A stretch of DNA of 64,000 bases from Cheilinus undulatus (lineage: Eukaryota > Chordata > Actinopteri > Labriformes > Labridae), in NCBI RefSeq assembly GCF_018320785.1, contig NC_054881.1, positions 23,250,275-23,314,274 of the forward strand, written 5' to 3'. The number at the start of each line of letters is the position of its first letter. The stretch's first letter is position 1. Positions 49,601 through 62,661 of this stretch are shown one piece after another. The translations under genes were made by a program, and so were the position numbers. The notes beneath the pieces were generated by a model, which was given only the letters and a program-made list of their open reading frames with translations, made no database searches and had not been told where the DNA came from.

Positions 49601-52600
49601 TGACCTGAGTATGTTACCTCATTAGTTTTTTTACAGTTATGTAAAAAAAGACTATTATACTGATAAATAAATGGTCATTCAACACCAATAATCATTTCAA
49701 GTTAATTAAGTCTAAATTACTAACTTCTGATGAAAATCATCACAACTTGAGATACACATTATTATATTATGTGCATGATGTTGGGGAAAAGTAATGCAAT
49801 ACACCAATACAGGATATACAGTAATATATGGAAATTTAATCTAATCATCTCTGTCACACTATTTGAGAAACAGCTCATTAATGCAAATATTTTTGGGAAG
49901 AAACAAACACCTCTAATATACGTCCCTGTCTTAACTTGATCTTTCTGCAGGCTTTCACCACAGAATTTAGAGTTCATTGGGGCCAACACTTACTGAGACC
50001 AGAGTTTGCAGAAAGCACCTACTACCTCTATAAGGTAAAAAAAAAAAAGACTCAAAGTATAATGATTTTTCATAAAAAATGGAAGTTATAGCTTGCTTTA
50101 TGTGATAGATTAGAAAAAAAAAGTTCAGTTTCTATGCCAATTCAAGGCACATTTTCATTGCAAATAAATTTTACTGTGTAAAATGAGTGGTGATCATTTT
50201 GATTTTTGCAGGCAACTGGCGACCCGTACTACCTCAGAGTGGGACAGTCCATTGTGGAGAAGCTCAATGCCTACGCCAGGGTGCCTTGCGGGTTTGCTGC
50301 TGTCCAAGACGTCCGCACTGGGACGCATGAAGACAGGTATTAATACACCATTAAGGTGCCTTTTGACAGCAGGAACTAGGAATCTTAGTTCTTAGGAAGT
50401 AGGGAGTATTACTGATACCTGACTGTGTGAAGGTGCCTGTTTGTTTAATCTACCTGGGACTTCCGTCCCTGGAGGAAAGACGGAAAACAATGGGCCACAG
50501 GAACCATTTAGTTGGTTGAAGAGAAGTTCCTGCAACTAAAAGTTCCTGGTACTTTTAGTTAAAAAGCACCTTTACATAAACTTTATAAAATGAGTAACCT
50601 TAGAAGGAGTAGCCTGTCTTTTGATGAAATAAATGTTGTTGTGAAGACTCCAATCGCTCTCATGAATCTATAATAACATTCCTGTCTTCCTTTTCTGTAT
50701 AGGATGGACTCGTTCTTTCTGGCTGAGATGTTTAAATATCTGTACCTGCTGTTTTCTGAGAAGACAGAGCTTCCAATCGATATTGATGACTACATCTTCA
50801 CCACAGAGGCTCACCTTCTCCCTGTGTCTTTGTCCACCACCAAGCCATCCTGTCTGGGCAATGACACAGTGAGAGATCTCACTTTGTCACAAACACAGGT
50901 ATACACATTTTATTCCCACATTTTTAAATTTTATGTATGGTATTGTTTCTGAATATCTTTAATTACTATTTCTGTGCTCCAGGAGACCATTCCTGCTTCT
51001 CAAGATGAAGATCCATTTACACACTCCTGTCCCAGCTTAGAGACATTGTTTCCAAATAACCCTTCCTTTGCCAAAACCATCCGGGATGGCTACAAGTACC
51101 TCACTGGGGTGGGACGAGCCTTCCACCCTTTACCTGTCAGGTGTGTCCAACCATAGGAAGTTTTGATTTAAGATTAAAATTTCTGGTGAAAGCTTTTAGT
51201 GGTGATTACATACATTTTAAAACCTGTCTGTATGCTACAGGGAAATAGAACTTCCACTCCATGATAATGGCATGGAGCCGGTGGAGTTCCTGAAAAGCAT
51301 GGGCATTTCTCTGACTCCACTGAATGAAGTTATGGCTGGAGAAAGCAGAAGTCATAAGGTACCTAGCTTTTTTCCACTTCTTTTTATAGTTTCATTCATG
51401 TAAAATGCGTGCATGCATGCCGGGCACAAGTTGAAGATATGGGTTCGGACAAGGTACAGTCGCATAATTGATCCCCACCTTGCATTAAAGGGAAACCCAG
51501 GAGTGTTAGAGTGCCATATCTAACCAAAACGGCTCAAAAATAAGTACCCATCACAGCCATAATCTCTTTTTTATTCTCCATTGTGCTGACTCCAAGACTG
51601 CACTTTATGCAAACCAACATTTTTCAAAGTGTGAGGTAGGCCTCCCCTGAGGGGTGCCAGAGGACTTCAGTGTGGGCGCAGCATGCGAATACATAATCCA
51701 AAAAAAAAAAAAAAACGTCAGTCTGTTTAGTAGATTCTGGAGTGGGCGGGGAAAAGAGGTCAAACTACTATTTAAAGTTTAGATTTTTCTACATTAGTTC
51801 TGATGATACTCAATGGCAATAGTCCTTAATTTATAAAGAGGTGCTGGCTAATGAGTATGACACCATGTAAACTCTGGCATCACTGTGTTGGTTTTCTACA
51901 TTAGTCTAAAGTAAATACCAATCAAGGCTGCAAGTGGAGGATGTTGTAAGATCATTTTTTTCTATAGTGAAACACTGCATCAACAGCATGTAAGCACCAA
52001 AAAATGCGGACTCATTAATAAAGCCTTATTTACAGTTAGTTTATTCATAAAAGTATTAATGAAAATGGTTTAGACCTATGCACAATGCTATGACAGTGAT
52101 ATAATCCCACCTGCACCCGCAATCTGTCTGTCCAATCCCACCCGCATCTCTTTTATTCTAAATGTTTAAGCCATTTTAAATATTCAGAATAACAGTGTGT
52201 TTCATTAAATGAATGGTAATATAAAATTTTACTTAAGCACCAGCTTGACTGAGTTGCCTCCCTGAATGAAAGAAAACTCTCTTAAAACAACCACAACACT
52301 CACACCCCTGTCATGTGTAACCATGCCACAAAAGGATAAAAGAGCAGCTGTGAACCTCAGACTAATCAACATTTATCATAATTCATTTATAAGTTATACA
52401 GAGATGGAATTGTTTACTGATCTCTGGAAAGTTTGTGTATCATCAGAAGTGAAGTTCACTTCCATCAGCTCTTACAGAAAGTGGGCATGTTACAGAAAAC
52501 AGGGAAAATTACTACCTATTTTTTAAGACATTTGCATTCCCGTAAGTTCACCAGGCATAGTGAAAGTTTACTGTGTTGTATAAGAATCCAAAAGAGATTT

Positions 52601-55546
52601 CTGGTGTTTAAAAAGGAGCAGACTCTGTTCTTCAGTAGGTTTCAATGGCATTTTTGTACGTAGTATGCAGAACAGATTTTCAGTTCTTTTAGACCCACTT
52701 TTCCTTTTCTGCATCAATGCAGCTGTCAAAACAGGTCAATTAAACAATAGCTGTTGAACCAATTCTAGTATTCAAACTGTACAAGTAAGAGAGCATAATG
52801 CTGCAGGAATGTAGGTACTTGTTAGCTAATAAAACATGACTTTGTAATAGATTTTTTGGCATTATATTGGCTTTACTGTAACTCATATAATCAGTATATC
52901 TCTTTTGTGATTATGCTCCAAACAGTAAAACGTAACAGATGTTATTTTGCTATTATTGCCTATATATTTTACAGTAAACCATGATAGTATGAAATAGTAA
53001 ATGACTTGTCTGATCCCCTCTAGGAGCATAAAGGAGTGTACCGGGTAAAACTTGTGGCAGAGCTGAGTCAGACTCCAGAGGAGGAAGAGGTGGTGCCTCA
53101 TGTTGTTCAGCTCATATCACCCCCATTTCTGGGCAGGACGGTCCTCACAGCGGGCCCTGCCAAATTTGGGATGGACCTCACTAAGGAGGAACATGGGGTG
53201 AGCTTGTCTTGTTGTAATAGCAATAAAATATTATTTAAAGAGTGCAATAACATCAGAAGTTTTCCAAGAATTATGTACATGTGACTTCTATATTACCTTC
53301 ATGCATTTAAGAATTAACACACTCAGATTTTTGTTCTGCAGGTAAAAGGCAGCATATTGAAAGCCTCTCCTTACACTGCATGTGGACCAATAGATAATGC
53401 TGAGGAGCTTAAAGGCCATATTGCTCTGGCGCTGCGTGGTGACTGCATGTTTGCTGCAAAGGCTCGTCGTCTGCAGGAGGCTGGAGCCATAGGAGTCATC
53501 TTTATAGGTGAGGATGATGACATGAAGAGCTGAAACAGGCTGTCTATAAGAGGATGATGTGTTGCTTTTAAAAGTGAACCAATAGGTGTTTTCGCATTGC
53601 ATTTTGGCAACGTCACTGTAATGAAGCGACCGTCAATATGTCTAGAGTCATTCATACTGATACTGCAATGGTGTGACATTACGTGTCCTCATCCATCAAT
53701 TCAAAGTGCTCTATGGTTTTCCAGGAAAGCCTCAGAGCTTGGCACAGCTGGAGCACAAATGCATACAAAACCAGTGCAGGGCTCTCCTGTTGATTCCACT
53801 GATTCCTTTTTCACCTCTTCTACATCTCTGTTATTGCCTCCAGAGGGGGGTTTATTTAATCATCCCATTACGTCCCTGTGTGACGTTCATAGCAAAAGCA
53901 CTGGGGCGTAAATATCACATCTTTAAACAGCCCTTTGAGCTGGACTAATGTGGCCTTCTTTAAACCTGCATTTTCCTCAAATGTCAACAGAGATTGACTG
54001 TCCTTGTTGCATTATGGAGCTGAATTTTATAATTAAAGATGACAAACTGACCTTCCTTGAAGGTTGTCAACTAAATCACTACTTTTACATTTCCTTAACA
54101 CAGAATGATGTTAATTTAGAAAAAAGTGGACTCTTTTGGAGTAAAATCCAGAGTGGCCATCTACTGCAGGGACTTGTCAGCCAGGTTAGTTTAGTATCTA
54201 TGTATATTCATCCTATCAACAAATTTGGTACCAAAAAGCCAAGATGATGACAACCAAAAGCTGTAGAGTACACATAAAAGGACAACAAATTTTGATGTTT
54301 CTACAACATAATTAGTATTTCCACTACTAGAGTTTTTGAGAAAATTATCCAGATTACCATAAGAATTTTCACAGAAATTTTAAGTTATTTCTTTGAAATT
54401 GTAGGGATTTTAAAATATTTTTTAAAGTAAAATGTCCAAGCAATTCCTGTTCAAAGACAAGGCTCATGTTTGAACTTAACAGGTCCGACTTATCCCAGAT
54501 TAGTGTCAGAAACTAAAAATGCTTTCCAAACAAAAGCTCAGGTCTCAGGAGGTTAATAGGTAATTGGTGACTCTGCCATCTTTTTCCTAGTTTACCCATG
54601 CCATAATGCTTTAATTGTGATCTGCTAAGAGACTGCCGATGTTTATTAGCTTTATTAGCAATGCATCTAATGGGAACATTTAAATTTATATTGTACATAG
54701 TGATTTTAGTATTAAAACAAAAATCAAATTACATTTTCCTACAATTTTCCCACAAAGCTTAATATAACTGTCAAACACTGAAGGAACAACCTCAATTTTT
54801 TTTTTTTTCCAACAGACCACCGAGAGGGCAGTAATAGTGAGGAAACCCCACTCTTCCAGATGGTCGGAGATGGCGACTCCACTGAGGACATCACCCTTCC
54901 TTTGGTGTTTGTGTTCAGCCGTGAGGGTGCCATGCTCACAGCTGCACTGGAGGATCATCAGAATGTGGATGTGCTGCTGCTGCCAAAGGAGAGGCAGCTA
55001 GGACACGGTGAGAAGCCAAGAAGGACAATTACAGGATAAGGATGATAATATTCAAAGTTTATGCTATTGTATAACATTTAAAAAAAATGTAAGTGCTTTC
55101 GCTTATCTTTCAAAACTTTCTTACAACATCCTTATCTTATACTTCAAATATGAAAAAGGCTAAATTACACACTATAGTAGGTGGGAATGGTATATTTTGA
55201 ATAGAAATAAAGAGGCGTATGTCAAAGAGAATCTTTGATAACAGTGGCTTTATTTTCATATCATTTGTTCTCCTTTCATTGTCCAGATAAGAGAGAAAAA
55301 CCTGTCGGCATGAACATCAAATTCCGTCTGGCTGAGGAGGGAGAACTGGAGGATGAAGCAACCAGAGGGCCCACTTTAGAGTTTGTTTTGGAGAAAGAAC
55401 AGCTGCTTCTGAAGGAGGCGGATGAAGAAGAAGGGCCCAGGGAACAGCAACAGGAAGTCTGCAGCAGGGCAGCAAAGGATGACAGAACTGAACCGTGTTC
55501 ATTTCCCACTACAAACTCAAACTGTGGAGCAGACACGAGCCCTTGA
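43663..55546 (+). CDS. edem3: ER degradation-enhancing alpha-mannosidase-like protein 3 (20 coding exons, complete)
   Basis: Coding exons are 43663-43757, 43884-43929, 45204-45304, 46130-46169, 46285-46397, 46530-46683, 46898-47032, 48069-48174, 48290-48387, 48494-48619, 48737-48820, 49951-50034, 50212-50336, 50703-50898, 50983-51140, 51241-51358, 53024-53197, 53342-53507, 54816-55007 and 55287-55546. They join in phase to about 856 residues (human EDEM3 has 932). A signal peptide ([17 protein letters not shown]) precedes a GH47 mannosidase domain. Landmarks include [21 protein letters not shown]-like [42 protein letters not shown]-like [40 protein letters not shown] and the calcium-site motif [11 protein letters not shown] protease-associated (PA) domain follows, about residues 600-750 ([20 protein letters not shown] through [12 protein letters not shown]); only EDEM3 in the EDEM family has it. 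The family trims mannose from misfolded glycoproteins for ER-associated degradation. The C-terminus is acidic and ends GADTSP without a KDEL-type signal. In-frame upstream ATGs at 43606 and 43540 are possible alternative starts. Confidence 0.9.
43956..43982. repeat. (AT)n microsatellite
   Basis: This is a run of AT dinucleotides in intron 2 of the EDEM3-like gene, likely polymorphic in length. Confidence 0.9.
51615..51720. repeat. hAT-type MITE fragment plus poly(A)
   Basis: TTTTTCAAAGTGTGAGGTAG, then GCCTCCCCTGAGGGGTGCCA, resembles the end of a fish hAT MITE. A run of As follows at about 51700. It lies in intron 16 of the EDEM3-like gene. Confidence 0.4.
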
Positions 55547-56859
55547 CCACTGCTGATCCCTCCTTAGTTTCTGAATGGCCGAAGAGTCCCTCACTGCCCC
55601 ACACAGAGCCCTAACAGACCCAGCCTGCATGCTAGCGACTGATAGAGAAGAGCTCAGCAGAGATGGGGACACTTGTCTTGACTATGAAACCTGTATTTAT
55701 TAGACAGAATCAAAGTCCGAATAGGGGATCCCGTAAAACTTCAGTAGGTAGTTGGGGGCAGTGAGCTGTAGGTTAAGAGGGATGCCCTTGTGCTAATCCC
55801 ATAGAGTTGCTGTTGTAGGCACATATGAGGTGGAAAAAATGACATAGACTAGACATTAAATATTACCTCAACTCAGAGGAAAAATCAGATAAGGCAAAAA
55901 CATACTCAGCTAGTTCTTTTAATGCTTTTATGTGGATTACACTTTCTCACTACAACAATCTACTGTAAAATGTTTAGTTACGGTTAATGGAAGATTTTCT
56001 GGCCAGTAGGGGGAGTTAGGTCCCGTACCATGTAACATTTTAAGATGAAGGAGATCAACTGGGGCCAATTTAGACTTTTGTTTTGTACAAATAAGCAACT
56101 TCAGGGATTTTAAAGTGTGAATGCAGTTTGATAGGGTGATAAGTTTGATCAAATGTGTGTTTGTGTCTGTTCTGCATTTACATTTTGCTATTATGTGAGA
56201 ATGTTGATGTGTGAGTGGAGGGTGTGTAACAACTATAATACTAAAAAGAATTTTGGCTTAAACATCGCTCTTATTAAATTAAATCTTCCCTTCTTTACAG
56301 CTTCAGCATGCAGGGAATTCAACAAAAAACATCTTGAGGGTAACCACAATCAGCCATTAAGAAATAACCTCAAAAAATTTAGGCTGTTTTGAAAGTGTCT
56401 CTGGCCATGTTTACATGAAAACAATCAAAGTTTCAAAGCAGTTCCATGTATAGACAGCATTTTATAACAGCTGGTATACACATGGATCTGCTAAAATGAT
56501 TTAAATACCCTGTAGTGATCCAGTGTTCTCATTTTCAATAAGGCACGTTAAATTAAATATGGCAACAAACTCTAAATGGATGCATACATTTCTTCTTCTT
56601 TCCTCCATTTTTAAACCCCTCTCCCCACCAGACCCACCCATGACACACAGACACAAAATGAACAAAGTTAATGACATATAAACAGCAAGAAATATAAACA
56701 ACAAGAAAAGAAAAGTTTAAGTCAATCAATTTACAAAAAATATTTATGTAAGTGTAAAACCAATAAGTTCTCATATCTTGCCAGTTAAAAAATTACACTC
56801 AGTCATCAATACCCTGAGCAAAATGTCTATTGAATTGTCCTTAGTACTATCGATGCACT
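55547..56859. other. Probable 3' UTR and downstream flank of the EDEM3-like gene
   Basis: Non-coding sequence follows the stop codon. No strong AATAAA lies close by. A candidate AATAAA is as far as 59791, beyond the Tc1 element, so the 3' end is unresolved. Confidence 0.4.
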
Positions 56860-58035
56860 GATACTCATTTAGGCCAAGTACAGTACCACTGCTTATGAAC
56901 TTAACACAAAAAGAAAGGAAATTTGTGTTTGGTAGATTATTTCTTTGTTGTAACAATACTTCCTGGCAGTAAAGCTAACACCATTGGAATGCCTCTTTAT
57001 TTCCCTTTTAAATTATACCACATTTTGTAAAGAACATGCATTTGTGGGATGAGCAGCAGAGCTGAGTATGTGGGTTGTGCCATTGAAAAATTTGCTAAAT
57101 CTTCTCTGCCAATGCCAAACAGCTTATTCTGCCAGTGACTCTTGTTTGGTGGATTGAATGATTGAAGTCTGAAGAAACAAGACATATTAGCAATTTTCAC
57201 AACTAATTAATCTAACAAACAGGAGCCTTAGTAGCATGTGGAAGAACCATACACAGCCACAACAGCCTGGCGTCATCTCCACATGCTGGTCACCAGCCTG
57301 GTCACACACTGCTGTGGTCAGCCAAAGTGGTTGTGTTTAGTGACAAAAACAGCACACCCAAGCTGATACCTCAAGTATGCTGAGGTCAGGACTGCTGGCA
57401 GGCCATTCCATCCTCTCCACTCCCAAATTCTGGAGGTAGTCTCTGATAAACCCCGCTCTGTGGGGGCGAGCATTGTCATCTTGCAGGATAGAGTTTGGTC
57501 CCAGACTGTGGAGATATGGGATTGCCACTGGTTGCAGAATCTCATCTCAATATGTCTTTGCATTGAGATTGCCTCCAATGACAAGAAGCCTTATTTTTCC
57601 AGTGAGGGAGATGCCGCCCCACACCATCACACTGCCTCCACCAAAAGATGTTACTCTACCAGTGCAGCAATTAGCATAGTGTTCTCCACATCATTTCCAC
57701 AGAATCTAGACTCATCACTGAACATAACAGGTGCCAATCAGGTGTCTGATTGTCAGCAATCAGGGATCTATAGCAACAGCAAAATAAGTTGTTTGGCATT
57801 GACGTAGAACATTTGGCAAATTTTTCATGGGCACAACCCACATACTCAGCTCTGCTGCTCATCCCACAAATGCATGTTCCTTACAAATGTGGCACCTTTT
57901 AAAAGTTAAATAAACAGGCTTTCCAACGGTATAAGATTTATTTCCCAGAGGCATTGTTACAACAAAGAAATAATTTACCAAACGCAAATTTCCTTAATTT
58001 GTGTGCTAACTTTATTTTGGTACTCAGTGATACAG
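56860..58035 (-). mobile_element. Tc1 element with long terminal inverted repeats
   Basis: The left arm (about 56895-57100) and right arm (about 57800-58012) are inverted copies. ATTTCTTTGTTGTAACAAT and TTTGTGGGATGAGCAGCAGA with GCTGAGTATGTGGGTTGTGC occur in both. Weaker pairing runs further out, to about 56860 and 58035. Between them the minus strand encodes a broken transposase with PYLHSLGPNSILQDDNARPH and GVERMEWPASSPDLSILE, the usual Tc1 catalytic-region words. Frame shifts interrupt it. It lies 1.3 kb past the EDEM3-like stop codon. Confidence 0.85.
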
Positions 58036-59989
58036 AGTTAAGAATGAATACTTAATGTCTTAAAATTATTAAAATTAATCTGTTTTTATTTTTAATCAGA
58101 TGTCCCTTTGCCTTTTCTCTTGGGAATTAAACAGTGTGTAGTTTTAATGCTATGAAATAATAGTACAGTTTCTATACAGTTTTGTGAGTGTGAGTACTCA
58201 GGCTTGGTATGTTCACTAATCCTCATTACTGGTATCGATGCATCTCTGCTTGGCACAGTTTAATATTAGAAAACATATGGTGTACATGCTAGGCCAGTAG
58301 CTGGCAGTGTGACGTTGTGCATAAGCAAAATGTCTACACACACATGAATGTTGACTGGAACCGTAACGCACAAGTGTGTAGGTCCTCATTCCCAGTTTCC
58401 ATGACAAACATTTGCACTCTGAAACCTGTTTTCAACCACCCAAATCACTCTTGCAGTATAAATGAGCCACCAACCTTTTAAAAATGGTTACCATTTTCAG
58501 ATCAAATTGTTATTGTGTAAACATGGCCTTACTCAGATATCAGGAGTATTTAAGTGGGTATGAAAGAGATAAAAATTAATATTGAAGTCTTGTTTTGAGC
58601 CACAAAACAGCTTAGAGCATTTGGATAAAAGTTGATATTTTTTTCTAAATAGTTATTCTAAATGTCTGGAACCATTACTGCAGGGTAGGAGTCAGACAGT
58701 GACTAACAGTTAGGTGCACAAACAGCCTTTTTTGCCATTTTCCACTGCAAATATTTTTAAAAACTGAAATGCGACTGTTTAACTAAAGCATGATGAGTCC
58801 TTTTGTTTAAAAGAAATAACTCAACTTGCACATTCACAAGATGAACTTGAGAAGAAGAAATAAAAGACACCCCTGAGTCAACCAAGTGGTGTTAACAGGA
58901 AGTTCCTCACAGGAGCTTTGATTATTACATTAGTCACATCTGAACATCTTGACAGCCTTGTCAAAATGACCAAAGATGGCTTTTTCCTGCACGTTACAGG
59001 ATAAGTTTCCGGATGCAGCATCACAGGTCAGACTACAGTCCCAGACTGTCTTGCACTTTGACACATGGGAATGATTGTTTCTGGTAGTTTGATATATTTC
59101 AAACATTCAGCCTGTTTTTGCATTTATTAGAGTGCAAAACACTTTGTTAGTATAATTGCAGTTATTAGTCCAATGTGTAAAATTAATGGATTAAAGCAGA
59201 CGTGAATAGATTTTGAATAATGGACATTTATTTAGAGTTGTAAGGAGTGAATTTTTGGAAATTTTCTCCCATCAAGTTCATTGTACCTGTTGTTACTTTC
59301 TCATGCTCTCCATACAAACTAGACCCTATTGTTGGCGTTCTTATGTGTAATAATGTTAGGTATCGATTCAGATCATGATCTAATGATTTGTTCCATGATT
59401 CCTGTCTTCATAGTGCATAAATGTGAGAGTTTGTATGTTCTGAAGAACACTTTGTTATGTTCATAGTGGACCTTTTTCCTGATGCTGCTGAATTAATTTC
59501 AGGTCTTAATCCATGACTTTTTATGTTTTAGCCTGCATGAGGCTTTGCTAACAGGTATACCTCAGGACTGTGCATGTTACTGTTCAAACACAGAAGACTC
59601 AAATTAGTGGTGGATTATTTTCATTAATTTTTTAATGTTATTTAATTAATATTGTGTTCTTCAATTTTCCAATGTTTCTGCTGATCGAGTTAAAAGTGCC
59701 AAAATAGATGCATGACATCGCTCCTGATCGTTTCTATAATAACATCTTCTTTGTATTTAGTTTCAGGCTGTAAGCTGAGGCCGTTTTGTCAATAAAATTT
59801 CAAATTACATAGTCTTACTTTTTTCATATTTTTCATATACCCAGTAAATCCCCTATAATCAGATTTTAGCTACTTATGAAAAAGAATGAAATAGATTTTT
59901 TTGACTCTTTATGACCCTTTGCACATATATTTGTGTGTCCAAAGTATTTCCTGATCAAGAAAATGTGAATAAGCCACCAGTCATTTGTT
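58036..59989. other. No gene seen
   Basis: It is AT-rich and without coding exons. AATAAA at 59791-59796 could end a very long EDEM3-like 3' UTR. Nothing else is supported. Confidence 0.4.
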
Positions 59990-60645
59990 CTTCATCTTTC
60001 TTAATACATTTTATTTATAAAGCGCTTTTTAAAAACTCAAAGACACTGTACAATAATGATAAAATACATTACAGAAAAAGAAAAAGCCAAAGACAGGACA
60101 ATATCACAATTGAACGGAAAAAACAAGCAAGCAATCAAAGTGACAAGACAGCAACAGAATCAAACATTAAAAGCCAGTTTAAAAAGGTGAGTTTTGAGCA
60201 GTGATTTGAATGTGGATGAGTCCATACAGTCTTGGATATATTTAGGGAGTGAGTTCCAGAGGGAGGGGGCAGCTATGGAGAAGGCTCTTTCCCCCCAGGT
60301 TGGGTGCTTGGTTTTTATTAGTGGGAGAGGAGATTGAGGTTTGAAGAGCAGAGATTATGGGAGGGGGTGTGATGGTGTAGGACGTCTGCAAGGTGGTGGT
60401 GGTGGTGGTGGGGGGGGGGGGGTGTTTATGGGAGCAGATGTGGGTCAGGAAACGCTGGATGTATTGAAGTTTATTGAGGACTGTTGAGGATGTGTCAATT
60501 TGGAGGCTGATGTTATGGATGGGTTTGGTGAGGGATTTGGGGCCAAGGAGCATGAGTTTGGATTTATTGTAATTTAGAGAAAGGAAATTGTTAGTCATCC
60601 AAGTTTTTATTTCAGAGAGACATTTGGTTAATGTGGAGTGTGTCT
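59990..60645 (-). mobile_element. 3' end of an L2-type non-LTR retrotransposon
   Basis: Read on the minus strand, 60645 to about 60500 gives reverse-transcriptase text (NNFLSLNYNKSKLMLLGPKS). 60300-60180 gives the C-terminal LINE motif AFSIAAPSLWNSLP, then DSSTFKSLLKTHLF. A short 3' UTR follows with an AAAGCGCTTTATAAATAAAA tail near 60000. A GGT/G-run expansion at 60395-60422 interrupts the middle. The 5' part is missing, as is usual for LINEs. Confidence 0.8.
60397..60422. repeat. (GGT)n and poly(G) tract
   Basis: GGT triplets pass into a run of about 12 Gs inside the L2 fragment. The G-run could form a G-quadruplex. Confidence 0.9.
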
Positions 60646-62604
60646 GTGGTGATGGAGGTGGTAGAGATGTAAAGATGGGTGTACTTAATTTTTTTTTTTT
60701 TTTTGCCCTCAGTGAATGTTTGTGTTTTATATTTCATTTTGTCAAAACTACATATAAAATCATGTTTTTACCCCACATTTTTAACCACACATAGAATCAA
60801 GCCAATTCATCAAATCTCTGTCTTCCTTGATAAGCATTCAAAGTGTGAACAAAACCATTGAAATACACCAAAATGTTTCTTTTTCATTATTTTGTTGCTG
60901 GGAGGAGATGAGGCAGAGGCAGACATTGAAACCCCCAGAGTATGTTGGTAACACAGCCACCGGATGGTACAATGAGAAAAATGATGACGTGGAGGATGAA
61001 ATTGATTTTAAGGGCCCTGATTCTGGACAGCAAAACAATACAGCTGGAAGTGACTCATACTTTAATCTTTTTATATTATGGTAACCCACCAGTCAGCCTT
61101 GATGCAAGAAGTTCCTGGAAGAGCAGCAAATAATCTCCTGAGTCTATTTAATTCAATGACTGATCTTTAAGACCTAAATGAGCCATGTTTCCTTTCAAAA
61201 ACCAGTTAATCAGCATGAACAAACTCACTCTTCTTTATGACTAAAAGGGCTTTTAAAATTACATTTAATTGCCTAATGTTTTATTTTCTGCCTTAGCCAC
61301 CCTAATTAAGACCTTTGTTTAGAGAGGTTATTTAAGCTTAAGCAAACGGACCGTTCACCTGCAGCAAGTCAATACATCCTATTTTATTCCATTATTAGGC
61401 TTAACAGTATGCATGGACAACATTAGAAAGCAATTTCACAATATATGGTCGTTTATTTGATGTATATCATTTTACAGCACCTGTTAAAGCTCGCTTTAAT
61501 CGGTAAGATTAGTTAGCATATTTGCTCATTAGGTCGACTGTTATTGACTCTCTCAGGTTTGAATTTGTTCATGTGTGTAGTTCACTGAGACCCCAGTTTA
61601 AAAAAACTACTACTAATAATAATAGAAATAGTTACCTAAAATATATGAGTTCGACATAATCCTAAAAGACTGTATTTTTCAGATGTGCTAATGTTTTGCA
61701 AGCGGTGTGTAAACGTGTTCTACCACATCTTACTTTCTCTTATGCAAATAAGCGTTAACTACGTCATCACGTTTGACGTACTGCACCTCCTGTCCAGCTT
61801 TGTTTAGTGAGCTGGTGCCTTCAGGTACTGCGGGGAAAAAAACCAAGGGATGCTGAAATAAATCGAGCATGTATGAGGCGGTTGCGAGAAAGGCATTAAA
61901 AAGTTTATTTGTTAAAAAGTATTTTTATTGATCACTAAGTTGGCATGATGAGTAAGAGATGGGTATCATGTTTTTCCTATGTTTGAAAATAAACGTAAAG
62001 CTCTCAAGATCTAATATGGCATGAAATGCCCTTTTCTGGAGATTCAACAGTTTATCACGGCCTGATCAGACAAATAAAGACACACAAAAAATAGTTTTAA
62101 AATGGCAAGAAGATGTCTTCAGTAAGGTCCACAGTTATTGCACTATTTTTGTTTTTTATTGTGATTCATTCTGTAGTTTATTTTCCTTTTCAACTTTCTT
62201 TGGTTAAGCCACATCAGTGTCTTGCTTCAGCCACAGAGCTCTAAAGAAAGGAGACCACTGCTCAGTTGCTCAGTTCGAAAATGTCACATACAGCTCAGTG
62301 AACAAGCCAAATGCCATCCTCACCCTGTGTTATCAAAGACTTACCTTTTAACCACTCTCTCAGTGGCATATTTATGATGTTTGAGGGCAGGAGCGAAAAT
62401 GATAAACAGCAGGGCACCCATTGTGTGCTGGGCATCACTCAAAGAGTTGTCATTTGTAATGAAATAGTTAGAAATCCTAGTTAGGGTTTTTTTTTTTTTT
62501 TAATTCTGGTTATACCTACTACACCTCTGTAAAAATTAGACGAGGAATCATGAACCATTTAACCATTGATTTAACAAAGATACACAAGGTAGGATGTCAA
62601 TGAA
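60646..62604. other. No gene confirmed
   Basis: One acidic 85-codon frame (60827-61084) has exon-like composition but no family match or convincing splice borders. Poly(T) runs are at about 60690 and 62490. The paired CRE half-sites at 61772 are the only regulatory-looking feature. Confidence 0.4.
61772..61793. promoter_or_regulatory. Paired inverted CRE half-sites near an octamer motif
   Basis: TACGTCA and TGACGTA face each other across 7 bases in otherwise AT-rich DNA. An octamer-type ATGCAAAT lies about 17 bases upstream. No transcript start is identified nearby, so its use is unknown. Confidence 0.35.
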
Positions 62605-62661
62605 TTGTATTTTTGCCAGTGTTGGACAGGTGGTTTTGTTCCACTCAAAAACAACCCTGGA

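Noticed and set aside
53597-54247. Three plus-strand frames in the large intron before exon 19 of the EDEM3-like gene
   Set aside because: Exons 18 and 19 join in phase without them, and they have no similarity to the PA domain.
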